Notes: a model not told the origin generated them from the sequence alone. A stretch of 64,000 nt of DNA from Exophiala sp. HKRS030 (GCA_023897205.1 JAHWDD010000009.1:2232001-2296000), one strand, 5' to 3'; numbered from the stretch's first letter, positions 25,669-38,226 are shown. Made by a program: numbers and translations.

Positions 25669-27155
25669 ATGCCTGTCCTCGAGCGGATGCGGAGAAAGCT
25701 TTCTCGAAGTAAGAGTGCGGCCATCCCTGCTCAACAAGCAGATGATGAGACCCAGAACAATGTCGATGAAACCGAAATCGTCCCCCAGGCATGGACGACC
25801 AAGAAGTTATCATTGACACCGTCAGACGAACAACTCGTGTCTAGGCTTGCCTTTACGGAAGACACTGAATTCATAGAACGTCCGCCGAAATATCAGACGC
25901 CCTCAGTGGCGACAGCCTACTCCGAAAGAACCATTTTCAACAATGTCGAGCGTGGCTTGCTGTCCCTGCCGACGGAATTGCTGATATTCCTTCAGCCATA
26001 TCTCAGCCTTAGCTCCGAAGTAGCATTGCGACATAGTTGCTCAAGGTTTCTGCACCTTTACAGCACTCAGTCGTTCCTCCTTACTGGGCAAGAGCTTTTC
26101 GACTTCCTTTGTGTAAGTTGCCCCTCCAAGTAACGAGTGTTGATGGTGGTATCGATAATGGCTCAGGCATCTTCACAATGCCTGTGGGTCTCTGGTGTTT
26201 CTGTGTTGTTGCTGACTCTATAATGCAGATGACCGAAAGAGACCAAGACCCGCAATCACTGGATAAGTTGGTATGTGGGCATTGTCAAGAACTCCACATT
26301 CGTTCAACGTTTCCATCAGCAGAAATCAAGCAAGCCCCGACATCCCGTGATTGCAGACAGGTCTGGCTGTGTGCACATCGATATGTGGGTTTCCAGAAGA
26401 GTATACGAGGAATCAAGGCTGGAGTCGAGGCTCCATTCCGAGTGGAAACACTTGAACCTTGCTCTCGCTGCAGAAACTCCATTCGGAATAGGTCAGTGGC
26501 AGATAGACCGGAGAAAGGTACATCTGTTACAGATTTGGAAAATCCCAAGGCCGAGTCTCTCCTAATTTCCAAGATTGGCCTACTGCAAGCACCTTCGCCG
26601 CTGTACAATGTCCGGACCACGGGCGGCAGTGGTATGTATCAGGAAGTCTTCCAAGTCAAGTCGGTTTCGAGCGCGCTTCAAGCAATCGATTTCCGACTTT
26701 GCCCTCATTTGAAGCTAGGGGATCCCTATATCCTCAGCAAGTTCTGTCGCGCATGCATCAATACTCAACGCCTACCACCAGGAGTCAAAGGGCCACCATG
26801 CATTAGTGAAAACAAGCGAGAATTCGGCGAGGCTAAGATTGGGCCAAAATGCAAGGGTACGTGCTACACACGTGGCTGTAAAACACAATTCATGTTCCAG
26901 GCCAAGGAGAGTCTATCCCCAGATGCCTCGGGAAGACGACAAGTCTGGCTGTTCATTGTCGTGTACCGCTGGCTAGGACCGTTGTTGACCGCAGGCCGAG
27001 ATTCCACTTGGACTGAACATTCGGTCAATCACCAGGAGCGCAAGGAAATGCGGGCCAAGTGGACAGATTGGGAGAAAACAAGTCGCGCTGGTCGCCAGTG
27101 CATGCCCAACTGGAGTATCTGCCTGTTGCATCCCGAAGATTCCAATTTACGTTGA
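25669..27155 (+). CDS. F-box domain protein with cysteine-rich C-terminal half
   Basis: A 456-residue protein from exons 25669-26112 and 26229-27155; the intron is 116 nt, longer than others here (GTAAGT donor, ATGCAG acceptor, in-phase). An F-box lies at about residues 97-131 (LLSLPTELLIFLQPYLSL then SCSRFLHLY), suggesting a Skp1-binding substrate adaptor of an SCF ubiquitin ligase. The C-terminal half has spaced cysteine/histidine pairs (CGHCQELH, WLCAHR, CSRCRNS, CPHLKLGD, CRAC, CKGTCYTRGC) that resemble metal-binding knuckles. This architecture is frequent among uncharacterised fungal F-box proteins. The substrate is unknown. Cand1, which exchanges F-box adaptors on cullin 1, is encoded in this window at 55656-59719, but no linkage is implied. 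Confidence 0.8.
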
Positions 27156-28921
27156 TCAGGAACTCCTATCAATTGGGGTATGGATGTGGCTTCCACACAA
27201 ACCCTATGTTTACGTGATTGTTTGAACGTGGTCGTCAGCAAGTCACGATTGCGTTGTGCGTTGGCTGATCAACGCCGGGTGAGTGAGGGTGCACATGTGA
27301 CCTGTGCACGCAGTGGTAGCGTATGACCCAGATGGAGTTCACCAACACGCCTACCTCTGGTGTTTACTTACTCCTCCATATGCTTTGGGAGTTGCTAAAC
27401 AGGGACATGTGTCTCAGACAGCAAGAGGTTACTCCACAGCCCTCAGTGGAGCTTCGTGATTAGCGAATACGAGACTGACTGACTACGAAGGACTTGGAAG
27501 CTCGAACCCGTGGGTTGTTGTCCTGCAAGGCTATCATATGAAACCTGGCGAGGTTCCACCTGGTGGCTGCTCTAGACAGCTTCCTGCGAGGTTATATTTA
27601 CGTACAAGCGCGTACAGCGATAACGACTCAGGTATTGGAGGGGTATTTTGTGGTAGATTGACTTGGTAAGATTTGACCAATTGCACTTCTGGCACGAAGT
27701 CGATGGCAGACGACCAACGGATAGCATTCATCTGAGTGGATTATACGATGCGACTTTCCACCCCGGCCCAAAAGAGCGCAACACCGGCAGACTATTATGT
27801 TTACACGTGGTGGGTTCAAAGCTACAGTGACGGAGTCAAGCTCGAGGTAGGGCACAGGTTTCGAGGCCTTCGCATGTCAGACTCAACCTTGCACACTTTA
27901 TCTGTTCCTAAAGTTGGCACCGAATGGATATCCGAAGATGATGGTTGAGCCAAAGAGGGCCACAAGATTGAAGCCGACGTGCGAAGGACGATACCGACGC
28001 GACGAGGGCCTGGCCTGAGAGGCAGCTAAGTGGAAAGCAGGTTGTTTCCAAGGCTACAATGTGCAGATGTGGAGAGTAACTAAGCTTCAGCCCGGACGAT
28101 TAGCGAAAGTTGTCACCGGGACAAACCAACCTTACGGGGATTTGAAGGACCTGGGGCTGCCGAGTTAGTGGCTTGTGGGTGCCCGATTAGTACCAGATTA
28201 GTGCCTGGAGGTGAGCTCCGAATGGCTCTGGGGGCTGAGGCGCCCTGAATGCCTCCGAGTGGCTTTGGGTGGCTCTAAGTGGCTGAACCAACCCAATTGT
28301 GTCTTAGCTTGAAGGCAAATTCTCCGATTTGAGGACCTCCCGGTGCCTTCGTTCCCTCCTCCCTCACGTCTCCTTCCTGGTTCCACGCTGGTTCCTGCCG
28401 TTTCGGGGCTCGGGCCATCCTCAGATCTTCTACACCTTTGAAAAAAGCCTCAGGAAACTTTGTATCCCAACCAACAGGTGAACGAGCCACGACAAGCGCC
28501 CATCAGGCTCCCGCCGCTCCAAAGACTTTTGCAGCAGAAATGACCTGGCATGGCTTATTTACCAGCATACGCGTACACGGCGAGATAGAAAAGAGTCTGT
28601 CCCGCTCGAAATCTGTCACTGGGTTGTATCGAGGTCCTCAACTTGTTGAACACCATTCTGTCGCGAGCCAAAAAGCAGACCATCTGTAACGTTTGCTCGA
28701 GCTCTCTTCCTCAAGATATTCACATACGAATCTTCCTCTCGCTCCTTCTCATCTGGCTTCCCTATTACTATCATCATCATTATCATCACTCTAACCCCCG
28801 CCCATCACAAACAGCCCCGAGACCAACCTTACCCTGTCCTCTTCATCAAGATCCTACCACCTCTACCTTATCTAGACGCCCCTGCTTTTCTCATCCCTCC
28901 CCAGCACATTGCGCTATCAGC
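27156..28921. other. Spacer upstream of the LPMO gene
   Basis: No supported gene. The last 280 bases before 28922 are pyrimidine-rich with CATCAT repeats near 28772-28790 and look like a transcribed leader; an open frame continues upstream of the ATG through them but has no protein character. Confidence 0.45.
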
Positions 28922-30393
28922 ATGCCCAACTTACTATCCCCAAGTCTTATTCTTACATCCCTGTTAACATGGCTACCCATCTGCACTCAAGCCCATATGC
29001 AGATGAGCTCGCCATATCCTCTGCGTAGTCCTCTTGATCCTGACATTCCATGGTATGAGAAGGACTACGACATGACAACCCCTTTGTTCGCAGATGGTTC
29101 CAACTTTGCCTGCAAACATTATCAGACAGACGATGATTCCTACGCCATCAAAGCGACTTATGTCGCCGGCGGTACTTATCAGATGTCTGTTGCTGGGACT
29201 GCATCTCACAAGGGTGGATCATGTCAGCTTTCTCTTTCATATGATAATGGTCACAGTTTCAAGGTCATCAAGTCCATTATCGGGGGTTGCCCCTTGTCTA
29301 ACACTTACAGCTTTACCGTCCCAGAGAATGCCCCTCCTCGGAATCCGTTTTGTTTTCCTGGTCTTGGTTCAATATTGTGGGAAATCGGGAAATGTATCAG
29401 AACTGTGCTCGCGTCAAAATCATTAGTGGACCCAACCAGAGATTCAAGCGCGAATTATCAACCAAACGACAGTATTCTCCCTTGACTCAGCTTCCGGACA
29501 TGTTTGTGTGTAACGTCAACAACGGCTGTAAGACCATCGAACAACGTGAGGTTGTATTTCCAGACCCGGGAACAGATGTGTCTTATGGCCAAAACGAGAT
29601 TACACCGGATCCAGGTCCAGGCTTCGTCATTACCGGATCATCGTCCAGCACTACGACAGTCTCTATGGCGACAACAGGAACCACTTCATTGACGTCTGCC
29701 GGTACCACTGGGGCAACCACAACCGGATCAACGACCCTTTCAAGGACGACATCGACTCCTCCATTCCCCTTCTTGAATTCGACCACTACAGCAGCAGGCC
29801 TCACCGGAACCGGAACTGGAGCTAGTTCAACAGGCACTAACGGTCCCATCTTGACAATCACAGGAAGTCTAACTAGTACATTTGACGACGATGCACTCCT
29901 TACGTCAAGCACAACCTCTCTAACAACCCCTAGCTCGGCCACAACGGCAGTCATGACCAGTACAACTCTGACAACGAGCGGACAAACTACCACTGCGCCT
30001 ACGACATTCCTCACCACTACTTCCACGCCCATTACTTCTCCATCAAGCACCTTTCCTACTACGACAGCCACGACATCACCATCAGCAACTGCTGTTCCAC
30101 AATCTTGTGTACCCGGGACATTCACCTGTAACTCCGTCAGCACATTTTCGCAATGTGTGAGCACGTCAACATCATCTACAACCTACGTTTACATGGGTTC
30201 TGTTGCGGCGGGTATGCAGTGTTCCAACGGGCAGATCATAAGACAGAACGACGGGCCATGCACACCATCCGGGAGCATCTTCTGCAACGGATTGTCAGCA
30301 TTCTACATGTGCGATCAAGGAGGCTTGATCAACATGGGCCCTGTCGCACCCGGTACCGAGTGCCGAAATGGCGAGATCGGATTTCCTCAATGA
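28922..30393 (+). CDS. AA11-family lytic polysaccharide monooxygenase with C-terminal X278-type module
   Basis: Secreted copper enzyme that oxidatively cleaves chitin. A 24-residue signal peptide ends CTQA, leaving His25 as the mature N-terminus, the first histidine-brace ligand. The second ligand is His96 in ASHKGGSCQ, and the active-site tyrosine region is [12 protein letters not shown]. Other AA11 marks are [19 protein letters not shown] and [11 protein letters not shown]. After residue 230 comes a long Thr/Ser linker with alternating Thr-Thr and Ser-Thr, then a C-terminal module with six or more cysteines ([46 protein letters not shown]) as in X278, thought to bind chitin. The frame breaks at the CCCC run 29331-29334; one more C gives [16 protein letters not shown] and a 490-residue protein. 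Confidence 0.9.
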
Positions 30394-31318
30394 ATTGAGT
30401 GGATCTCGCTCAGGGGAGAGACATGATGCATTTCGGCGTTAGGTTAGGGCAAACCAGGGCTCGGCAGAGGTTCTTTGAATGGTGTTTGGTGGGAATTAAG
30501 AATATCATAGACGGATGGGATCACTCACGGGCAGTGAATGTGCATTTTGAGGAACACGGCAAATTCACGACAGCATGAATAATTACGACTACGACACCAG
30601 TTAGCCCACGATGCTAGCCAGCGATTACGACACTAGACAGCCCCGGACGACAACAGACGACAACAGACGACAACAGACGACAACAGACGACAACAGACGA
30701 CAACAGACGACAACAGACGACAACAGACGACAACAGACGACAACAGACGACATGTGGGATTAGCATTAACGGGGATTAGAAAAGTGTTCATATCTTAGGG
30801 AGTTTATACGGACGGATATTAAAAGCCTGCGGGGGCTTCGCATTGAACTTGTGGTAGTTCTAGATAGCTTGTAATACAATATGTTTTCATACCTGAGAAC
30901 CCTTTCCCAAATTTCATAAATAATTCTATTCTTGGATTTAGCTTCCAGTCAACGAGATGCCTTGAGCGCTAATTAGATTTAGTCAACATGGTCATCATGG
31001 TCGTGCATGGTCTAGGGTTGCGCAAAATGAAGAAATGTCCTCCGTCATCGAGTGAAGACAACCGTACGGAGTACAGGCACCGAGCGAACTAAGTTTGCGC
31101 ACTATCCATTAAAAGGTTGGTTGCCGAGGAACGCGTCGACGCGTTAAGTGGTTGGGGATTTTGCCGCCTAGCTGACCAGCTTCAATCTTGAAACCAAATA
31201 CCAATACCTACCTCGATATGCCGCCTTTATACAACTGACATTTGGCATTTTGTGTCATTATCTCAATGTGGAATACCCCTTGCGTGCAGCCTGTGCCTCT
31301 TTTGTTCGCTTTATCATA
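30394..31318. other. LPMO 3' region, minisatellite and next promoter
   Basis: Non-coding. It holds the ten-copy minisatellite at 30651-30750 and a TACGGAGTA motif at 31065-31073. Confidence 0.5.
30651..30750. repeat. Minisatellite: ten identical 10 bp units
   Basis: Ten perfect head-to-tail copies of CAACAGACGA, with partial units on both sides, about 260 bp downstream of the LPMO stop codon. No substitutions between copies, so the array is recent or actively homogenised. Confidence 0.98.
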
Positions 31319-33433
31319 ATGCCTGCCAACAAGGCCAAGGTTCCCGAATATCCTAGACCTGTATCCCCGGTATCAGCACAAGAATACCCGATCTGCAATG
31401 ACACGGTCATCTATTATGATACCTCGGACGATATCGATGATACTTCAGTGGAAAGGGCCGCTAAGAGACGCCGGATTGAAAGCTATGCGACTTCGTATCT
31501 GAGGGGGGAGCCGCTCTTCATTCTTAGCGCACAGCTGAAGGGTCCGTTCACAAACGGCTGGCAGAATCCATGGAGTAAAAGGAAGAGTACAGGAGACGTT
31601 CATGATACAGCAAGATTGGAAGTTCTAGAGACGATTGCCAAAGCTTCGCCCCGGCCCCGGAATGATAGCACCAAGGCCTCACGGCCGCAGAAAATGTCTA
31701 TAGACGCATCCAACGTGGCGAAACAAACACTACGACGGAAGTCACCCACTCCCATTGCACGAAAAATCGCTCCCCCACGCAGTTCTCCTCTACACATTCC
31801 AGCGAGCGACGTCCATGGGCCTGAAGTCGATGTAGTGCTCCCTCAAAATCGAAAGGTTGAAGAATGGCTTAAGACAAATAAGAGCTATGAAGAACTCAAC
31901 ACTATACAGTCGCAATCATCACCGACACCAGCGAATACTAAAGCAAATTTACAAACGAAAAATTGGGAATCTCCGATGATCAACGTTGAGTTCCCTCCTG
32001 TCCTAAGTGATATAGTGGACGTTGTTGGATTGCTTGCACCACCGAAATTTAGTGATGAGGAAGAATTGAAGACGCCCCCAGGATTCGGACAGGCTAGGCA
32101 GAAGATAAAGAAACAGCGCGATGAAGCGCCTGTACCTGCAGACCATGTCGCCTACGAACAAGAGACCACGACCGTAAATGGACTGCCAAAAGATGTTTCA
32201 TCACTGGTAGACACATCCGGAATAGAATTCGTCAACATTTCAGACAAGCGGAGGTCCTTACATACCGTTCCTCCTTCGAGTCACCTGCCTGCTTTCGAGT
32301 ATAGACGGGTCGCCACCTCCAAGATGGTTTCCGCTGATCCGAAGCCCCTGCCTTCGAAAACTGCACTTCCCAACCTGGCGGGCGCGGCATTAGATATGCT
32401 TCAGGTTCAGAGAGACCCAGGTTTGCCTGTCATGCCGCTCGCTGCGCATAAAGGTGACGATGTTGAAGTTCTAGTGAGACCAGCCGCAATGGAAAACGAG
32501 CCTCCTCTACCAAAAGAATCTTCCACTGATACCGCAACACATGGTCTGCCATCGGCGCAGATAGCTCCTCAGCCACTTTTGCAATCCAGGATTTCCAATT
32601 TGTCAAGTCATGGTGAGACATTGCTGGAGTTACATCAGCCACGAGCACAGGATTCTCACATCCCAGCGCTGAACGATGTGCCTGCTTTGCAAGAATCTGC
32701 AACAAACCTGATAACGAAGATTTCGACTAAAGAACCAACTGAAGTTGCGGCAGCACCTATCGAACCATCTGCCAGTATTGATATGAGTGTCCCGTTGCAG
32801 AAGCACACAGAAGAAACACCCAAGATGGACATGACGAACCAGTTCAATACTCAGCAGATGGTGAATAGCATTACGCCTTTCGCGTTAAGCACGGTGAAGA
32901 AAAAGGCAGGCGACGTAGCAATAAAGCAAACGCCAACAACGGCTACCAAATCCCGACATTCAAACAAGAAAAAGAGAGCATCCTTTGCGCCAGAAGAAGG
33001 ATCTTCTGCTTCACCACATGGATCAATCAAGATGACAATGAAAGTCGCGAAATCGTCAATAGGCGGCGTTGCTAATGGCAAAGCCTTCCCGGAACCAGTA
33101 ATCGAAGATGGAATTCTAAATGATGAGGGTAGCTTCTCTGCAACTAGCTCAGGGGAAAAGAAAGAAATCAGTAAAGCAGGAGAATCAGTACCAGGGATTC
33201 TCAAGCTGTCTGGACCAGTATTGATGGGTGTGCTAAAATCATCGGATCAAAATGCATCATCATCCACTAAACACGATGCACAAAAGGTGAATCACCTCAG
33301 CATGGTGCAAGATGAGACGGATTTGAATGACGATACTTTTGACGTAGATGCAGCAATAGATGATCTAGGTAGTTTTCTGGGTACATGGGACGCAGAGATG
33401 GAAGCGGCAGGTCTGCAACCTTTACGAGGGTAG
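31319..33433 (+). CDS. Hypothetical protein, disordered and probably nuclear
   Basis: A 704-residue single-exon protein without a recognised catalytic domain. The start at 31319 follows an in-frame open leader that lacks another ATG. The N-terminal part has a compact motif (AAKRRRIESYATSYLRG, then LKGPFTNGWQNPW) containing a basic cluster that could be a nuclear signal; I recall similar segments in unnamed eurotiomycete proteins. The middle is rich in Ser, Pro, Lys and Glu and looks disordered; KKKRASF near residue 560 is a second basic patch. The C-terminus ends with a predicted amphipathic helix (DAAIDDLGSFLGTWDAEM). Base and codon use match the neighbouring housekeeping genes. I do not assign a function. 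Confidence 0.75.
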   Translation: MPANKAKVPEYPRPVSPVSAQEYPICNDTVIYYDTSDDIDDTSVERAAKRRRIESYATSYLRGEPLFILSAQLKGPFTNGWQNPWSKRKSTGDVHDTARLEVLETIAKASPRPRNDSTKASRPQKMSIDASNVAKQTLRRKSPTPIARKIAPPRSSPLHIPASDVHGPEVDVVLPQNRKVEEWLKTNKSYEELNTIQSQSSPTPANTKANLQTKNWESPMINVEFPPVLSDIVDVVGLLAPPKFSDEEELKTPPGFGQARQKIKKQRDEAPVPADHVAYEQETTTVNGLPKDVSSLVDTSGIEFVNISDKRRSLHTVPPSSHLPAFEYRRVATSKMVSADPKPLPSKTALPNLAGAALDMLQVQRDPGLPVMPLAAHKGDDVEVLVRPAAMENEPPLPKESSTDTATHGLPSAQIAPQPLLQSRISNLSSHGETLLELHQPRAQDSHIPALNDVPALQESATNLITKISTKEPTEVAAAPIEPSASIDMSVPLQKHTEETPKMDMTNQFNTQQMVNSITPFALSTVKKKAGDVAIKQTPTTATKSRHSNKKKRASFAPEEGSSASPHGSIKMTMKVAKSSIGGVANGKAFPEPVIEDGILNDEGSFSATSSGEKKEISKAGESVPGILKLSGPVLMGVLKSSDQNASSSTKHDAQKVNHLSMVQDETDLNDDTFDVDAAIDDLGSFLGTWDAEMEAAGLQPLRG

Positions 33434-34095
33434 GGTGGATTTGATCTGGACAATCAGCGCCTGAAGCGTTTTTATCTGTCTTAGACTGTGCTATAGTGCC
33501 CATGGAAGTCTTTTTTGGAGATGACAGTAGAGCTAGAGGCGCCAAAGCATTGTGAAGAAACGTTCTTGGTATTGAGCATGATTCCTGAGAAGGCTGAAGG
33601 CATGAGGTTAGTGGGACGTCCAGTACCTTCTTATACTATTGTTCCTTGCAAACTTGATGGCATTGATGGTTATTTCATGCCAGTACGGCGCGTAAGTCGA
33701 TGAGTTTGTGTCAGTGGTTGTTTGTGTACATGATGGTAAAGAGGTCGTCAAGAAATACAGCCCAGATATCCTATCGTTTATTATCATACAGTAGATGTAC
33801 ATTCCTGTGTTGAATGCCTCGGTATTAAGTGACGAGCGCAACTTTAATTCCGGTCCGCTTTCGTGATCCGAAGGAACTGGGCCGTTGCCGGCCTGCCAAC
33901 TGGTATCTCACCCTTCCCACTCGCAAACACCACATCCTGATAGCCTCCGCATCTTCAACATTGCTAAGTCAGAGGTGAAGTCTTGCGTGTTACATCAAAT
34001 CTGCATCGCTCCTTCGCTTGGAGGACTCAAATTTCATATCTGTCCGATGAATTGAATCCAACCTTTGTTCCCGCCGGAGCGGGGAGACGCAGGAC
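33434..34095. other. Spacer before the Asi-like gene
   Basis: Non-coding spacer with the 3' region of the unknown gene and the promoter of the RING-protein gene. No structured element seen. Confidence 0.4.
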
Positions 34096-37000
34096 ATGGT
34101 CTCGGTCACATCGACATTATCTCAAGCAGCGTCTGCCTACACTGCCCTTCCTGTATCATCACTAGCAAATTCCACGAGCTGGGTGTCATCTGCCTCAAAT
34201 TTCACCTCCTCCCTCCTTCCTTCAACCCAGCAACTATTGCGGTTCCCTCTACGAGTCATCGGGCGGCTTGATCGGACGATTCTTCACATCCTGAACCATT
34301 ACTTGCTCGGATCTATCATACCTACCGGCATCGCAGGAGGAAATCTTGCGGCTGGTGACATTGGCGCTCACGCGATGGCGGACGCTGCAGCACAACCCGG
34401 AATGGTTCAGGGCTTGGCCGACCCCGTTGTTGAGGGATGGGCCGCATTCTTCGCCGAAGCGTTCCAGGCCAGCACATTCAAGAGCTATTGGGGAATGATT
34501 CATTACTTGACCTCAAGATGGGCTTTTACCTGCTTCACGCTAGTATGTTCTCCTCCTCAGTTCAAGACAGAACCTCTACTGACTAATTCCAGGCACTTAT
34601 TCTCAACCGTATTAATGTTTACGGAGCAGCCAGGCAGAGAATATACTTGAACTGGACACGGAGGCTAGCCATGCGCATAGTTCCCATCTTGCTCTTGACA
34701 AGTCAGATTCATCATCTCTTACAAGCAATTCGATGCCAGAGCTCTCCAGACTTCTCACTTTATCGGCACGGAGACCTCAACAAGTATAGTCTGCTCGACT
34801 GGTCCACAGATGGAGGAACACTACACACAATTTCCTCCAGCATCTTGTTTCGCTCTACCGATGCGGAGGCATGTGCCGCTATCGGAATGAGTAGACCAAG
34901 TCCTGATGTCAGGGCACCTTTTGGCTCGTTCTCCCTTCTTTGGCCGTCATTTCTGAAGCTGAGTTTCTCACACATGACCGAGAGCCTATCGTGTTCGTTG
35001 CAGCAGATTCCAGCAATGACAGAAGTCGGCATGTCCGTCTTCGAGCATTCCCTCGCCTTCGCAGAGGCCGAGACAATGATATCGCACACTTTGGGTCTTG
35101 GGATGTTTGGAAATGGGAAAAGTGTAGGTGAGAACAAAACCTCCGGCTCGACTACTGCTGCAAAACCAGACACGCAGGGCACCATACCGGCTTCTGGCAC
35201 CATTTTGGCTCTGGCAGATGCAGCGGCATCTTTGACCGGACCTCATACCCTTGACAGGGTCAATGTTCCTGTCGAAGTTTTACTGGTCACTATTCTGTCA
35301 TGTTCAAATGCTCTCTCGTCGCATGTCATAGCGGTTCTCGGCAAGCAGCGCCAGTGGCGACTCATCAATACTGCCATATGGGGTATAGCATTCATGACAT
35401 CCTTTGTCTGGGGATTTATGACTACAAGCATGATGGTGCGAAGTGGAGAAGACGGTGATGACCGTTCAGTCAGAAGTCTCCTGCACTTTCCCACAGTTGC
35501 TATCGTCGGATTCTTACCACATCTGTGTATTTTATTTGGCATCGCAGTCTGCCTTGGGATCTACCTTATTGCATTGATATTTACAGCTGTTTCACTAGGG
35601 ACAAATCCGCATATACCCCAGCCATCGAGCCTCAAGGAACGCCTCAAAATAGCCCATAACAACTTGCAGGCGGCGGTTCAGACGAGAGGCATCAACATCC
35701 GCTGGCACGAAGACTTTTACACAGCATTGCTTCGGATTGGATTCGCTGCACTGACAGCTGCATCGGAAGCCGTCTTTTTGAATGAGGGACGATCAGTTGA
35801 AATGCGGCAATTCACCTGGCTTGAGGAAGACAGGTTGGATGAATTCGAGGCCACACACGATGAGCAAGGTGCTTTTTCTAAAAATCAACAATTTCAAATT
35901 CTGGAAGAATACGGATTGCCACCTGCCAGTCCCGGTGGTACAGACAAAGGTGGAAAATGGGAATCTGGTTTTGCTAAAGAGCGCAAATTTCAGAAAAAGG
36001 AGGGAGAATTATCCAGCAAAGACTCCTTCGTTTATCCTACACCTCGGACGGGTGGCGTTGGTGCCGTGCAGCGAACGACACGGTTTTATTTGCTGATGAT
36101 CTATTCACGGGGAATTTTGTTCTTACTAGCTCAATACGCGGGTTTCGGATTGGGTGTGCTATTAGATAACATCGGAATCACTTCCCGGCCGCGGTGGCTA
36201 AGAAAGATTGTTGGTCGATCGCTGAAAAAGGCTAGGAAAGAGGACAAACCCATGAACCATGGCAGCAGCCTCGAATTTTGCTTTCTCACCGAGGATGGAA
36301 TCCTTCTTACAGCCGAACATCAAGACGTTGATATTGAGCCTGGAATGAGAAAGCGTTTACTCAAGGATCTTTCTGCTGACAAGATAGATGAGCTTCTTGA
36401 TGCTGAGATGTATGACTGGTGGAAGTCTGGTGGCTGGTTTGGAAATAAGGATGAAAGTGGGGATTACCAACCTCCCGCGACTGAAGAGTTTGATGATACT
36501 ACCAGCGTGATATCGATGGCTACCACCAGTGAAAACAGTCATGAAGGTGAAGAAGAAGATGGATGGGAGTCAGAACCAGAAGGTCAACGAACGCCAACAC
36601 AATCTGTCTTGGGGTCGACATGGACTTTCGGGGATATAGCCAGCCGCCATTCCACCCCTGACATCACCGACACTCCTCTCGATGCGGCAACATTGGCCAG
36701 ACTTCTGAATCCACAAGACAAAGAATCTCGGGAAGAAGCTAGAATTCTCGCATCACATTTGGCTTTGTCTCAGTCTCCAGGTATTATGACTCGCTCACGC
36801 TACCGTCGAGAAGTTGAAAGTGAAAGAGCTCGGGTTCTCCTCGCCGGTCGGATACCAAATCCATCATCTCCTCACATCCACCATCATAATATCTCGCTTT
36901 ACAATAACTCTACCAAATCATCTGGACCCCGCCCTCTTACATCGACCGAGGAATCAGAAGTACTCGAATCTCTAATCCTCAGTCGCCGCAAAAAGCATGC

Positions 37001-37229
37001 ACCAGCAGTTCAACCCCATACTGCAGAGACTATCGAGGACGAAGCAAACCGACAAGCGGGCCCACCGTGCGTTGTTTGCCAGACCGCAGCCAGAACTATC
37101 ATTGCATGGCCATGTCGCTGTCTCTGTGTTTGCGAGGATTGCCGTGTCAGTCTTGCCTTGAACAATTTCGGCAATTGTGTCACTTGCCGTCGATCTGTGC
37201 AAGGCTTTGTTAGGCTCTATGTTCCTTGA
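34096..37229 (+). CDS. Asi1/Asi3-like multi-pass membrane RING-type ubiquitin ligase
   Basis: A 1027-residue protein from exons 34096-34542 and 34593-37229 with a 50 nt intron (branch-like GACTAAT). The central part has several membrane helices: VLLVTILSCSNALSSHVIAV, AIWGIAFMTSFVWGFMT, a long segment from VAIVGFLPHLCILFGI to LIFTAVSLG, and one near LLMIYSRGILFLLAQ. An acidic Ser-rich region follows. The C-terminus is an atypical RING: CVVCQTAARTIIAWPCRC, LCVCEDCR and CVTCRRSVQGFVRLYVP. This layout matches the yeast Asi1/Asi3 proteins, which form an inner-nuclear-membrane ubiquitin ligase degrading mislocalised membrane proteins and latent Stp factors. The Asi assignment is from architecture and C-terminal motif; I cannot tell Asi1 from Asi3. 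Confidence 0.82.
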
Positions 37230-38226
37230 ATATGCAAAGAGAACTGTTTTTGCAAGACCTGAATATCCGTTTTAGCGTTTGGGTGAACTTATAGATATGT
37301 ACATGGATAGCAGTGATCGAATTGGTTTGAATTGACGTCTTATATCCTTACTTTGTAGACCATGCGAGCCCCATCCACACCACATTGTTCGATTTCTAAA
37401 GTTTCTTAGATAAACGCTCCATTGAACGTCCGACGTTCCACTGATCCTGTCTGAACATGACACGCATGAAGGTAGCGGACAATTACAACCCACAGCCCAG
37501 CCTCTGTGCTGCGTGCAAGACACATACTGTGACCACGCTATTCTGCGCATCTTCCAGCTGCCAACTTCTAGGCCCTGGCCCCAGAGGCGACACCAGCGAC
37601 ACCAGCGACACCAGCAACAATTCTCCCGTACTCTCCTACTCCCCTTGTACCCAACCCATCTGAGATGCCTTCATTCCACTCCCGCCGAAAGAGACGCGGT
37701 TTATACTGCACGTCGTCCTGGCACAGGGGCGTGGCTTTTGGTGTGGTTTGGTTTGGTTTCGGTTTGTATGAACATGAATAATAGAATATGCATGCGCATG
37801 TGCATATGCAACTACCTACGGATATTTCGTGGATAATGTGGCGAAGCGGCCTTCAGTAGCGTGCCGAGACGATGCGCGAGTCGAGCACTGGCAGTGGATG
37901 GATGGGATTTTGAGCTCCTTATAGATGGGTATATCTAATAACTAGTGCTATCTTTGCCCTGTTCGAGCGTGCTTCGATGTAGGCGTATTGTCTATCTCTT
38001 GTTCATCGCCGTCGATGTCGATGTCGCCATTATCGCCATCACCGCCATCTATCGTAATCAGCACCTCCACCACCACCACCACCACCGTATTATCACATGA
38101 TCAGATCGTCATCACCAGTATATATGCTGTGTGTCATTTTATTTTCCCCAGTGGTCTCTTTCCATTATTGACATATCCCTTACTCCATGTCCCATTACTG
38201 CGTTCCCCACGGTACAAGGCTGCTAA
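37230..38226. other. Convergent 3' spacer
   Basis: About one kilobase between the stop codons of the RING gene and the AT-hook gene. It contains three GACACCAGC units (37589-37615) and a CAC-rich stretch near 38068-38086. No gene supported. Confidence 0.45.

Noticed and set aside
27480..27540. Sequence resembling a tRNA B box (GCTCGAACCC)
   Set aside because: No matching A box or cloverleaf stems could be built around it.
29249..29311. Possible intron in the LPMO gene (GTCATC donor, CTAAC branch, TTACAG acceptor)
   Set aside because: It would remove [16 protein letters not shown], which belongs to the AA11 fold, and would not repair the frame break downstream.
29583..30164. Minus-strand open frame of 193 codons rich in Val
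   Set aside because: It is the antisense shadow of the Thr/Ser linker of the LPMO.
30651..30750. CRISPR-like array
   Set aside because: Units are 10 bp with no spacers, in a fungal nuclear genome; it is a minisatellite.
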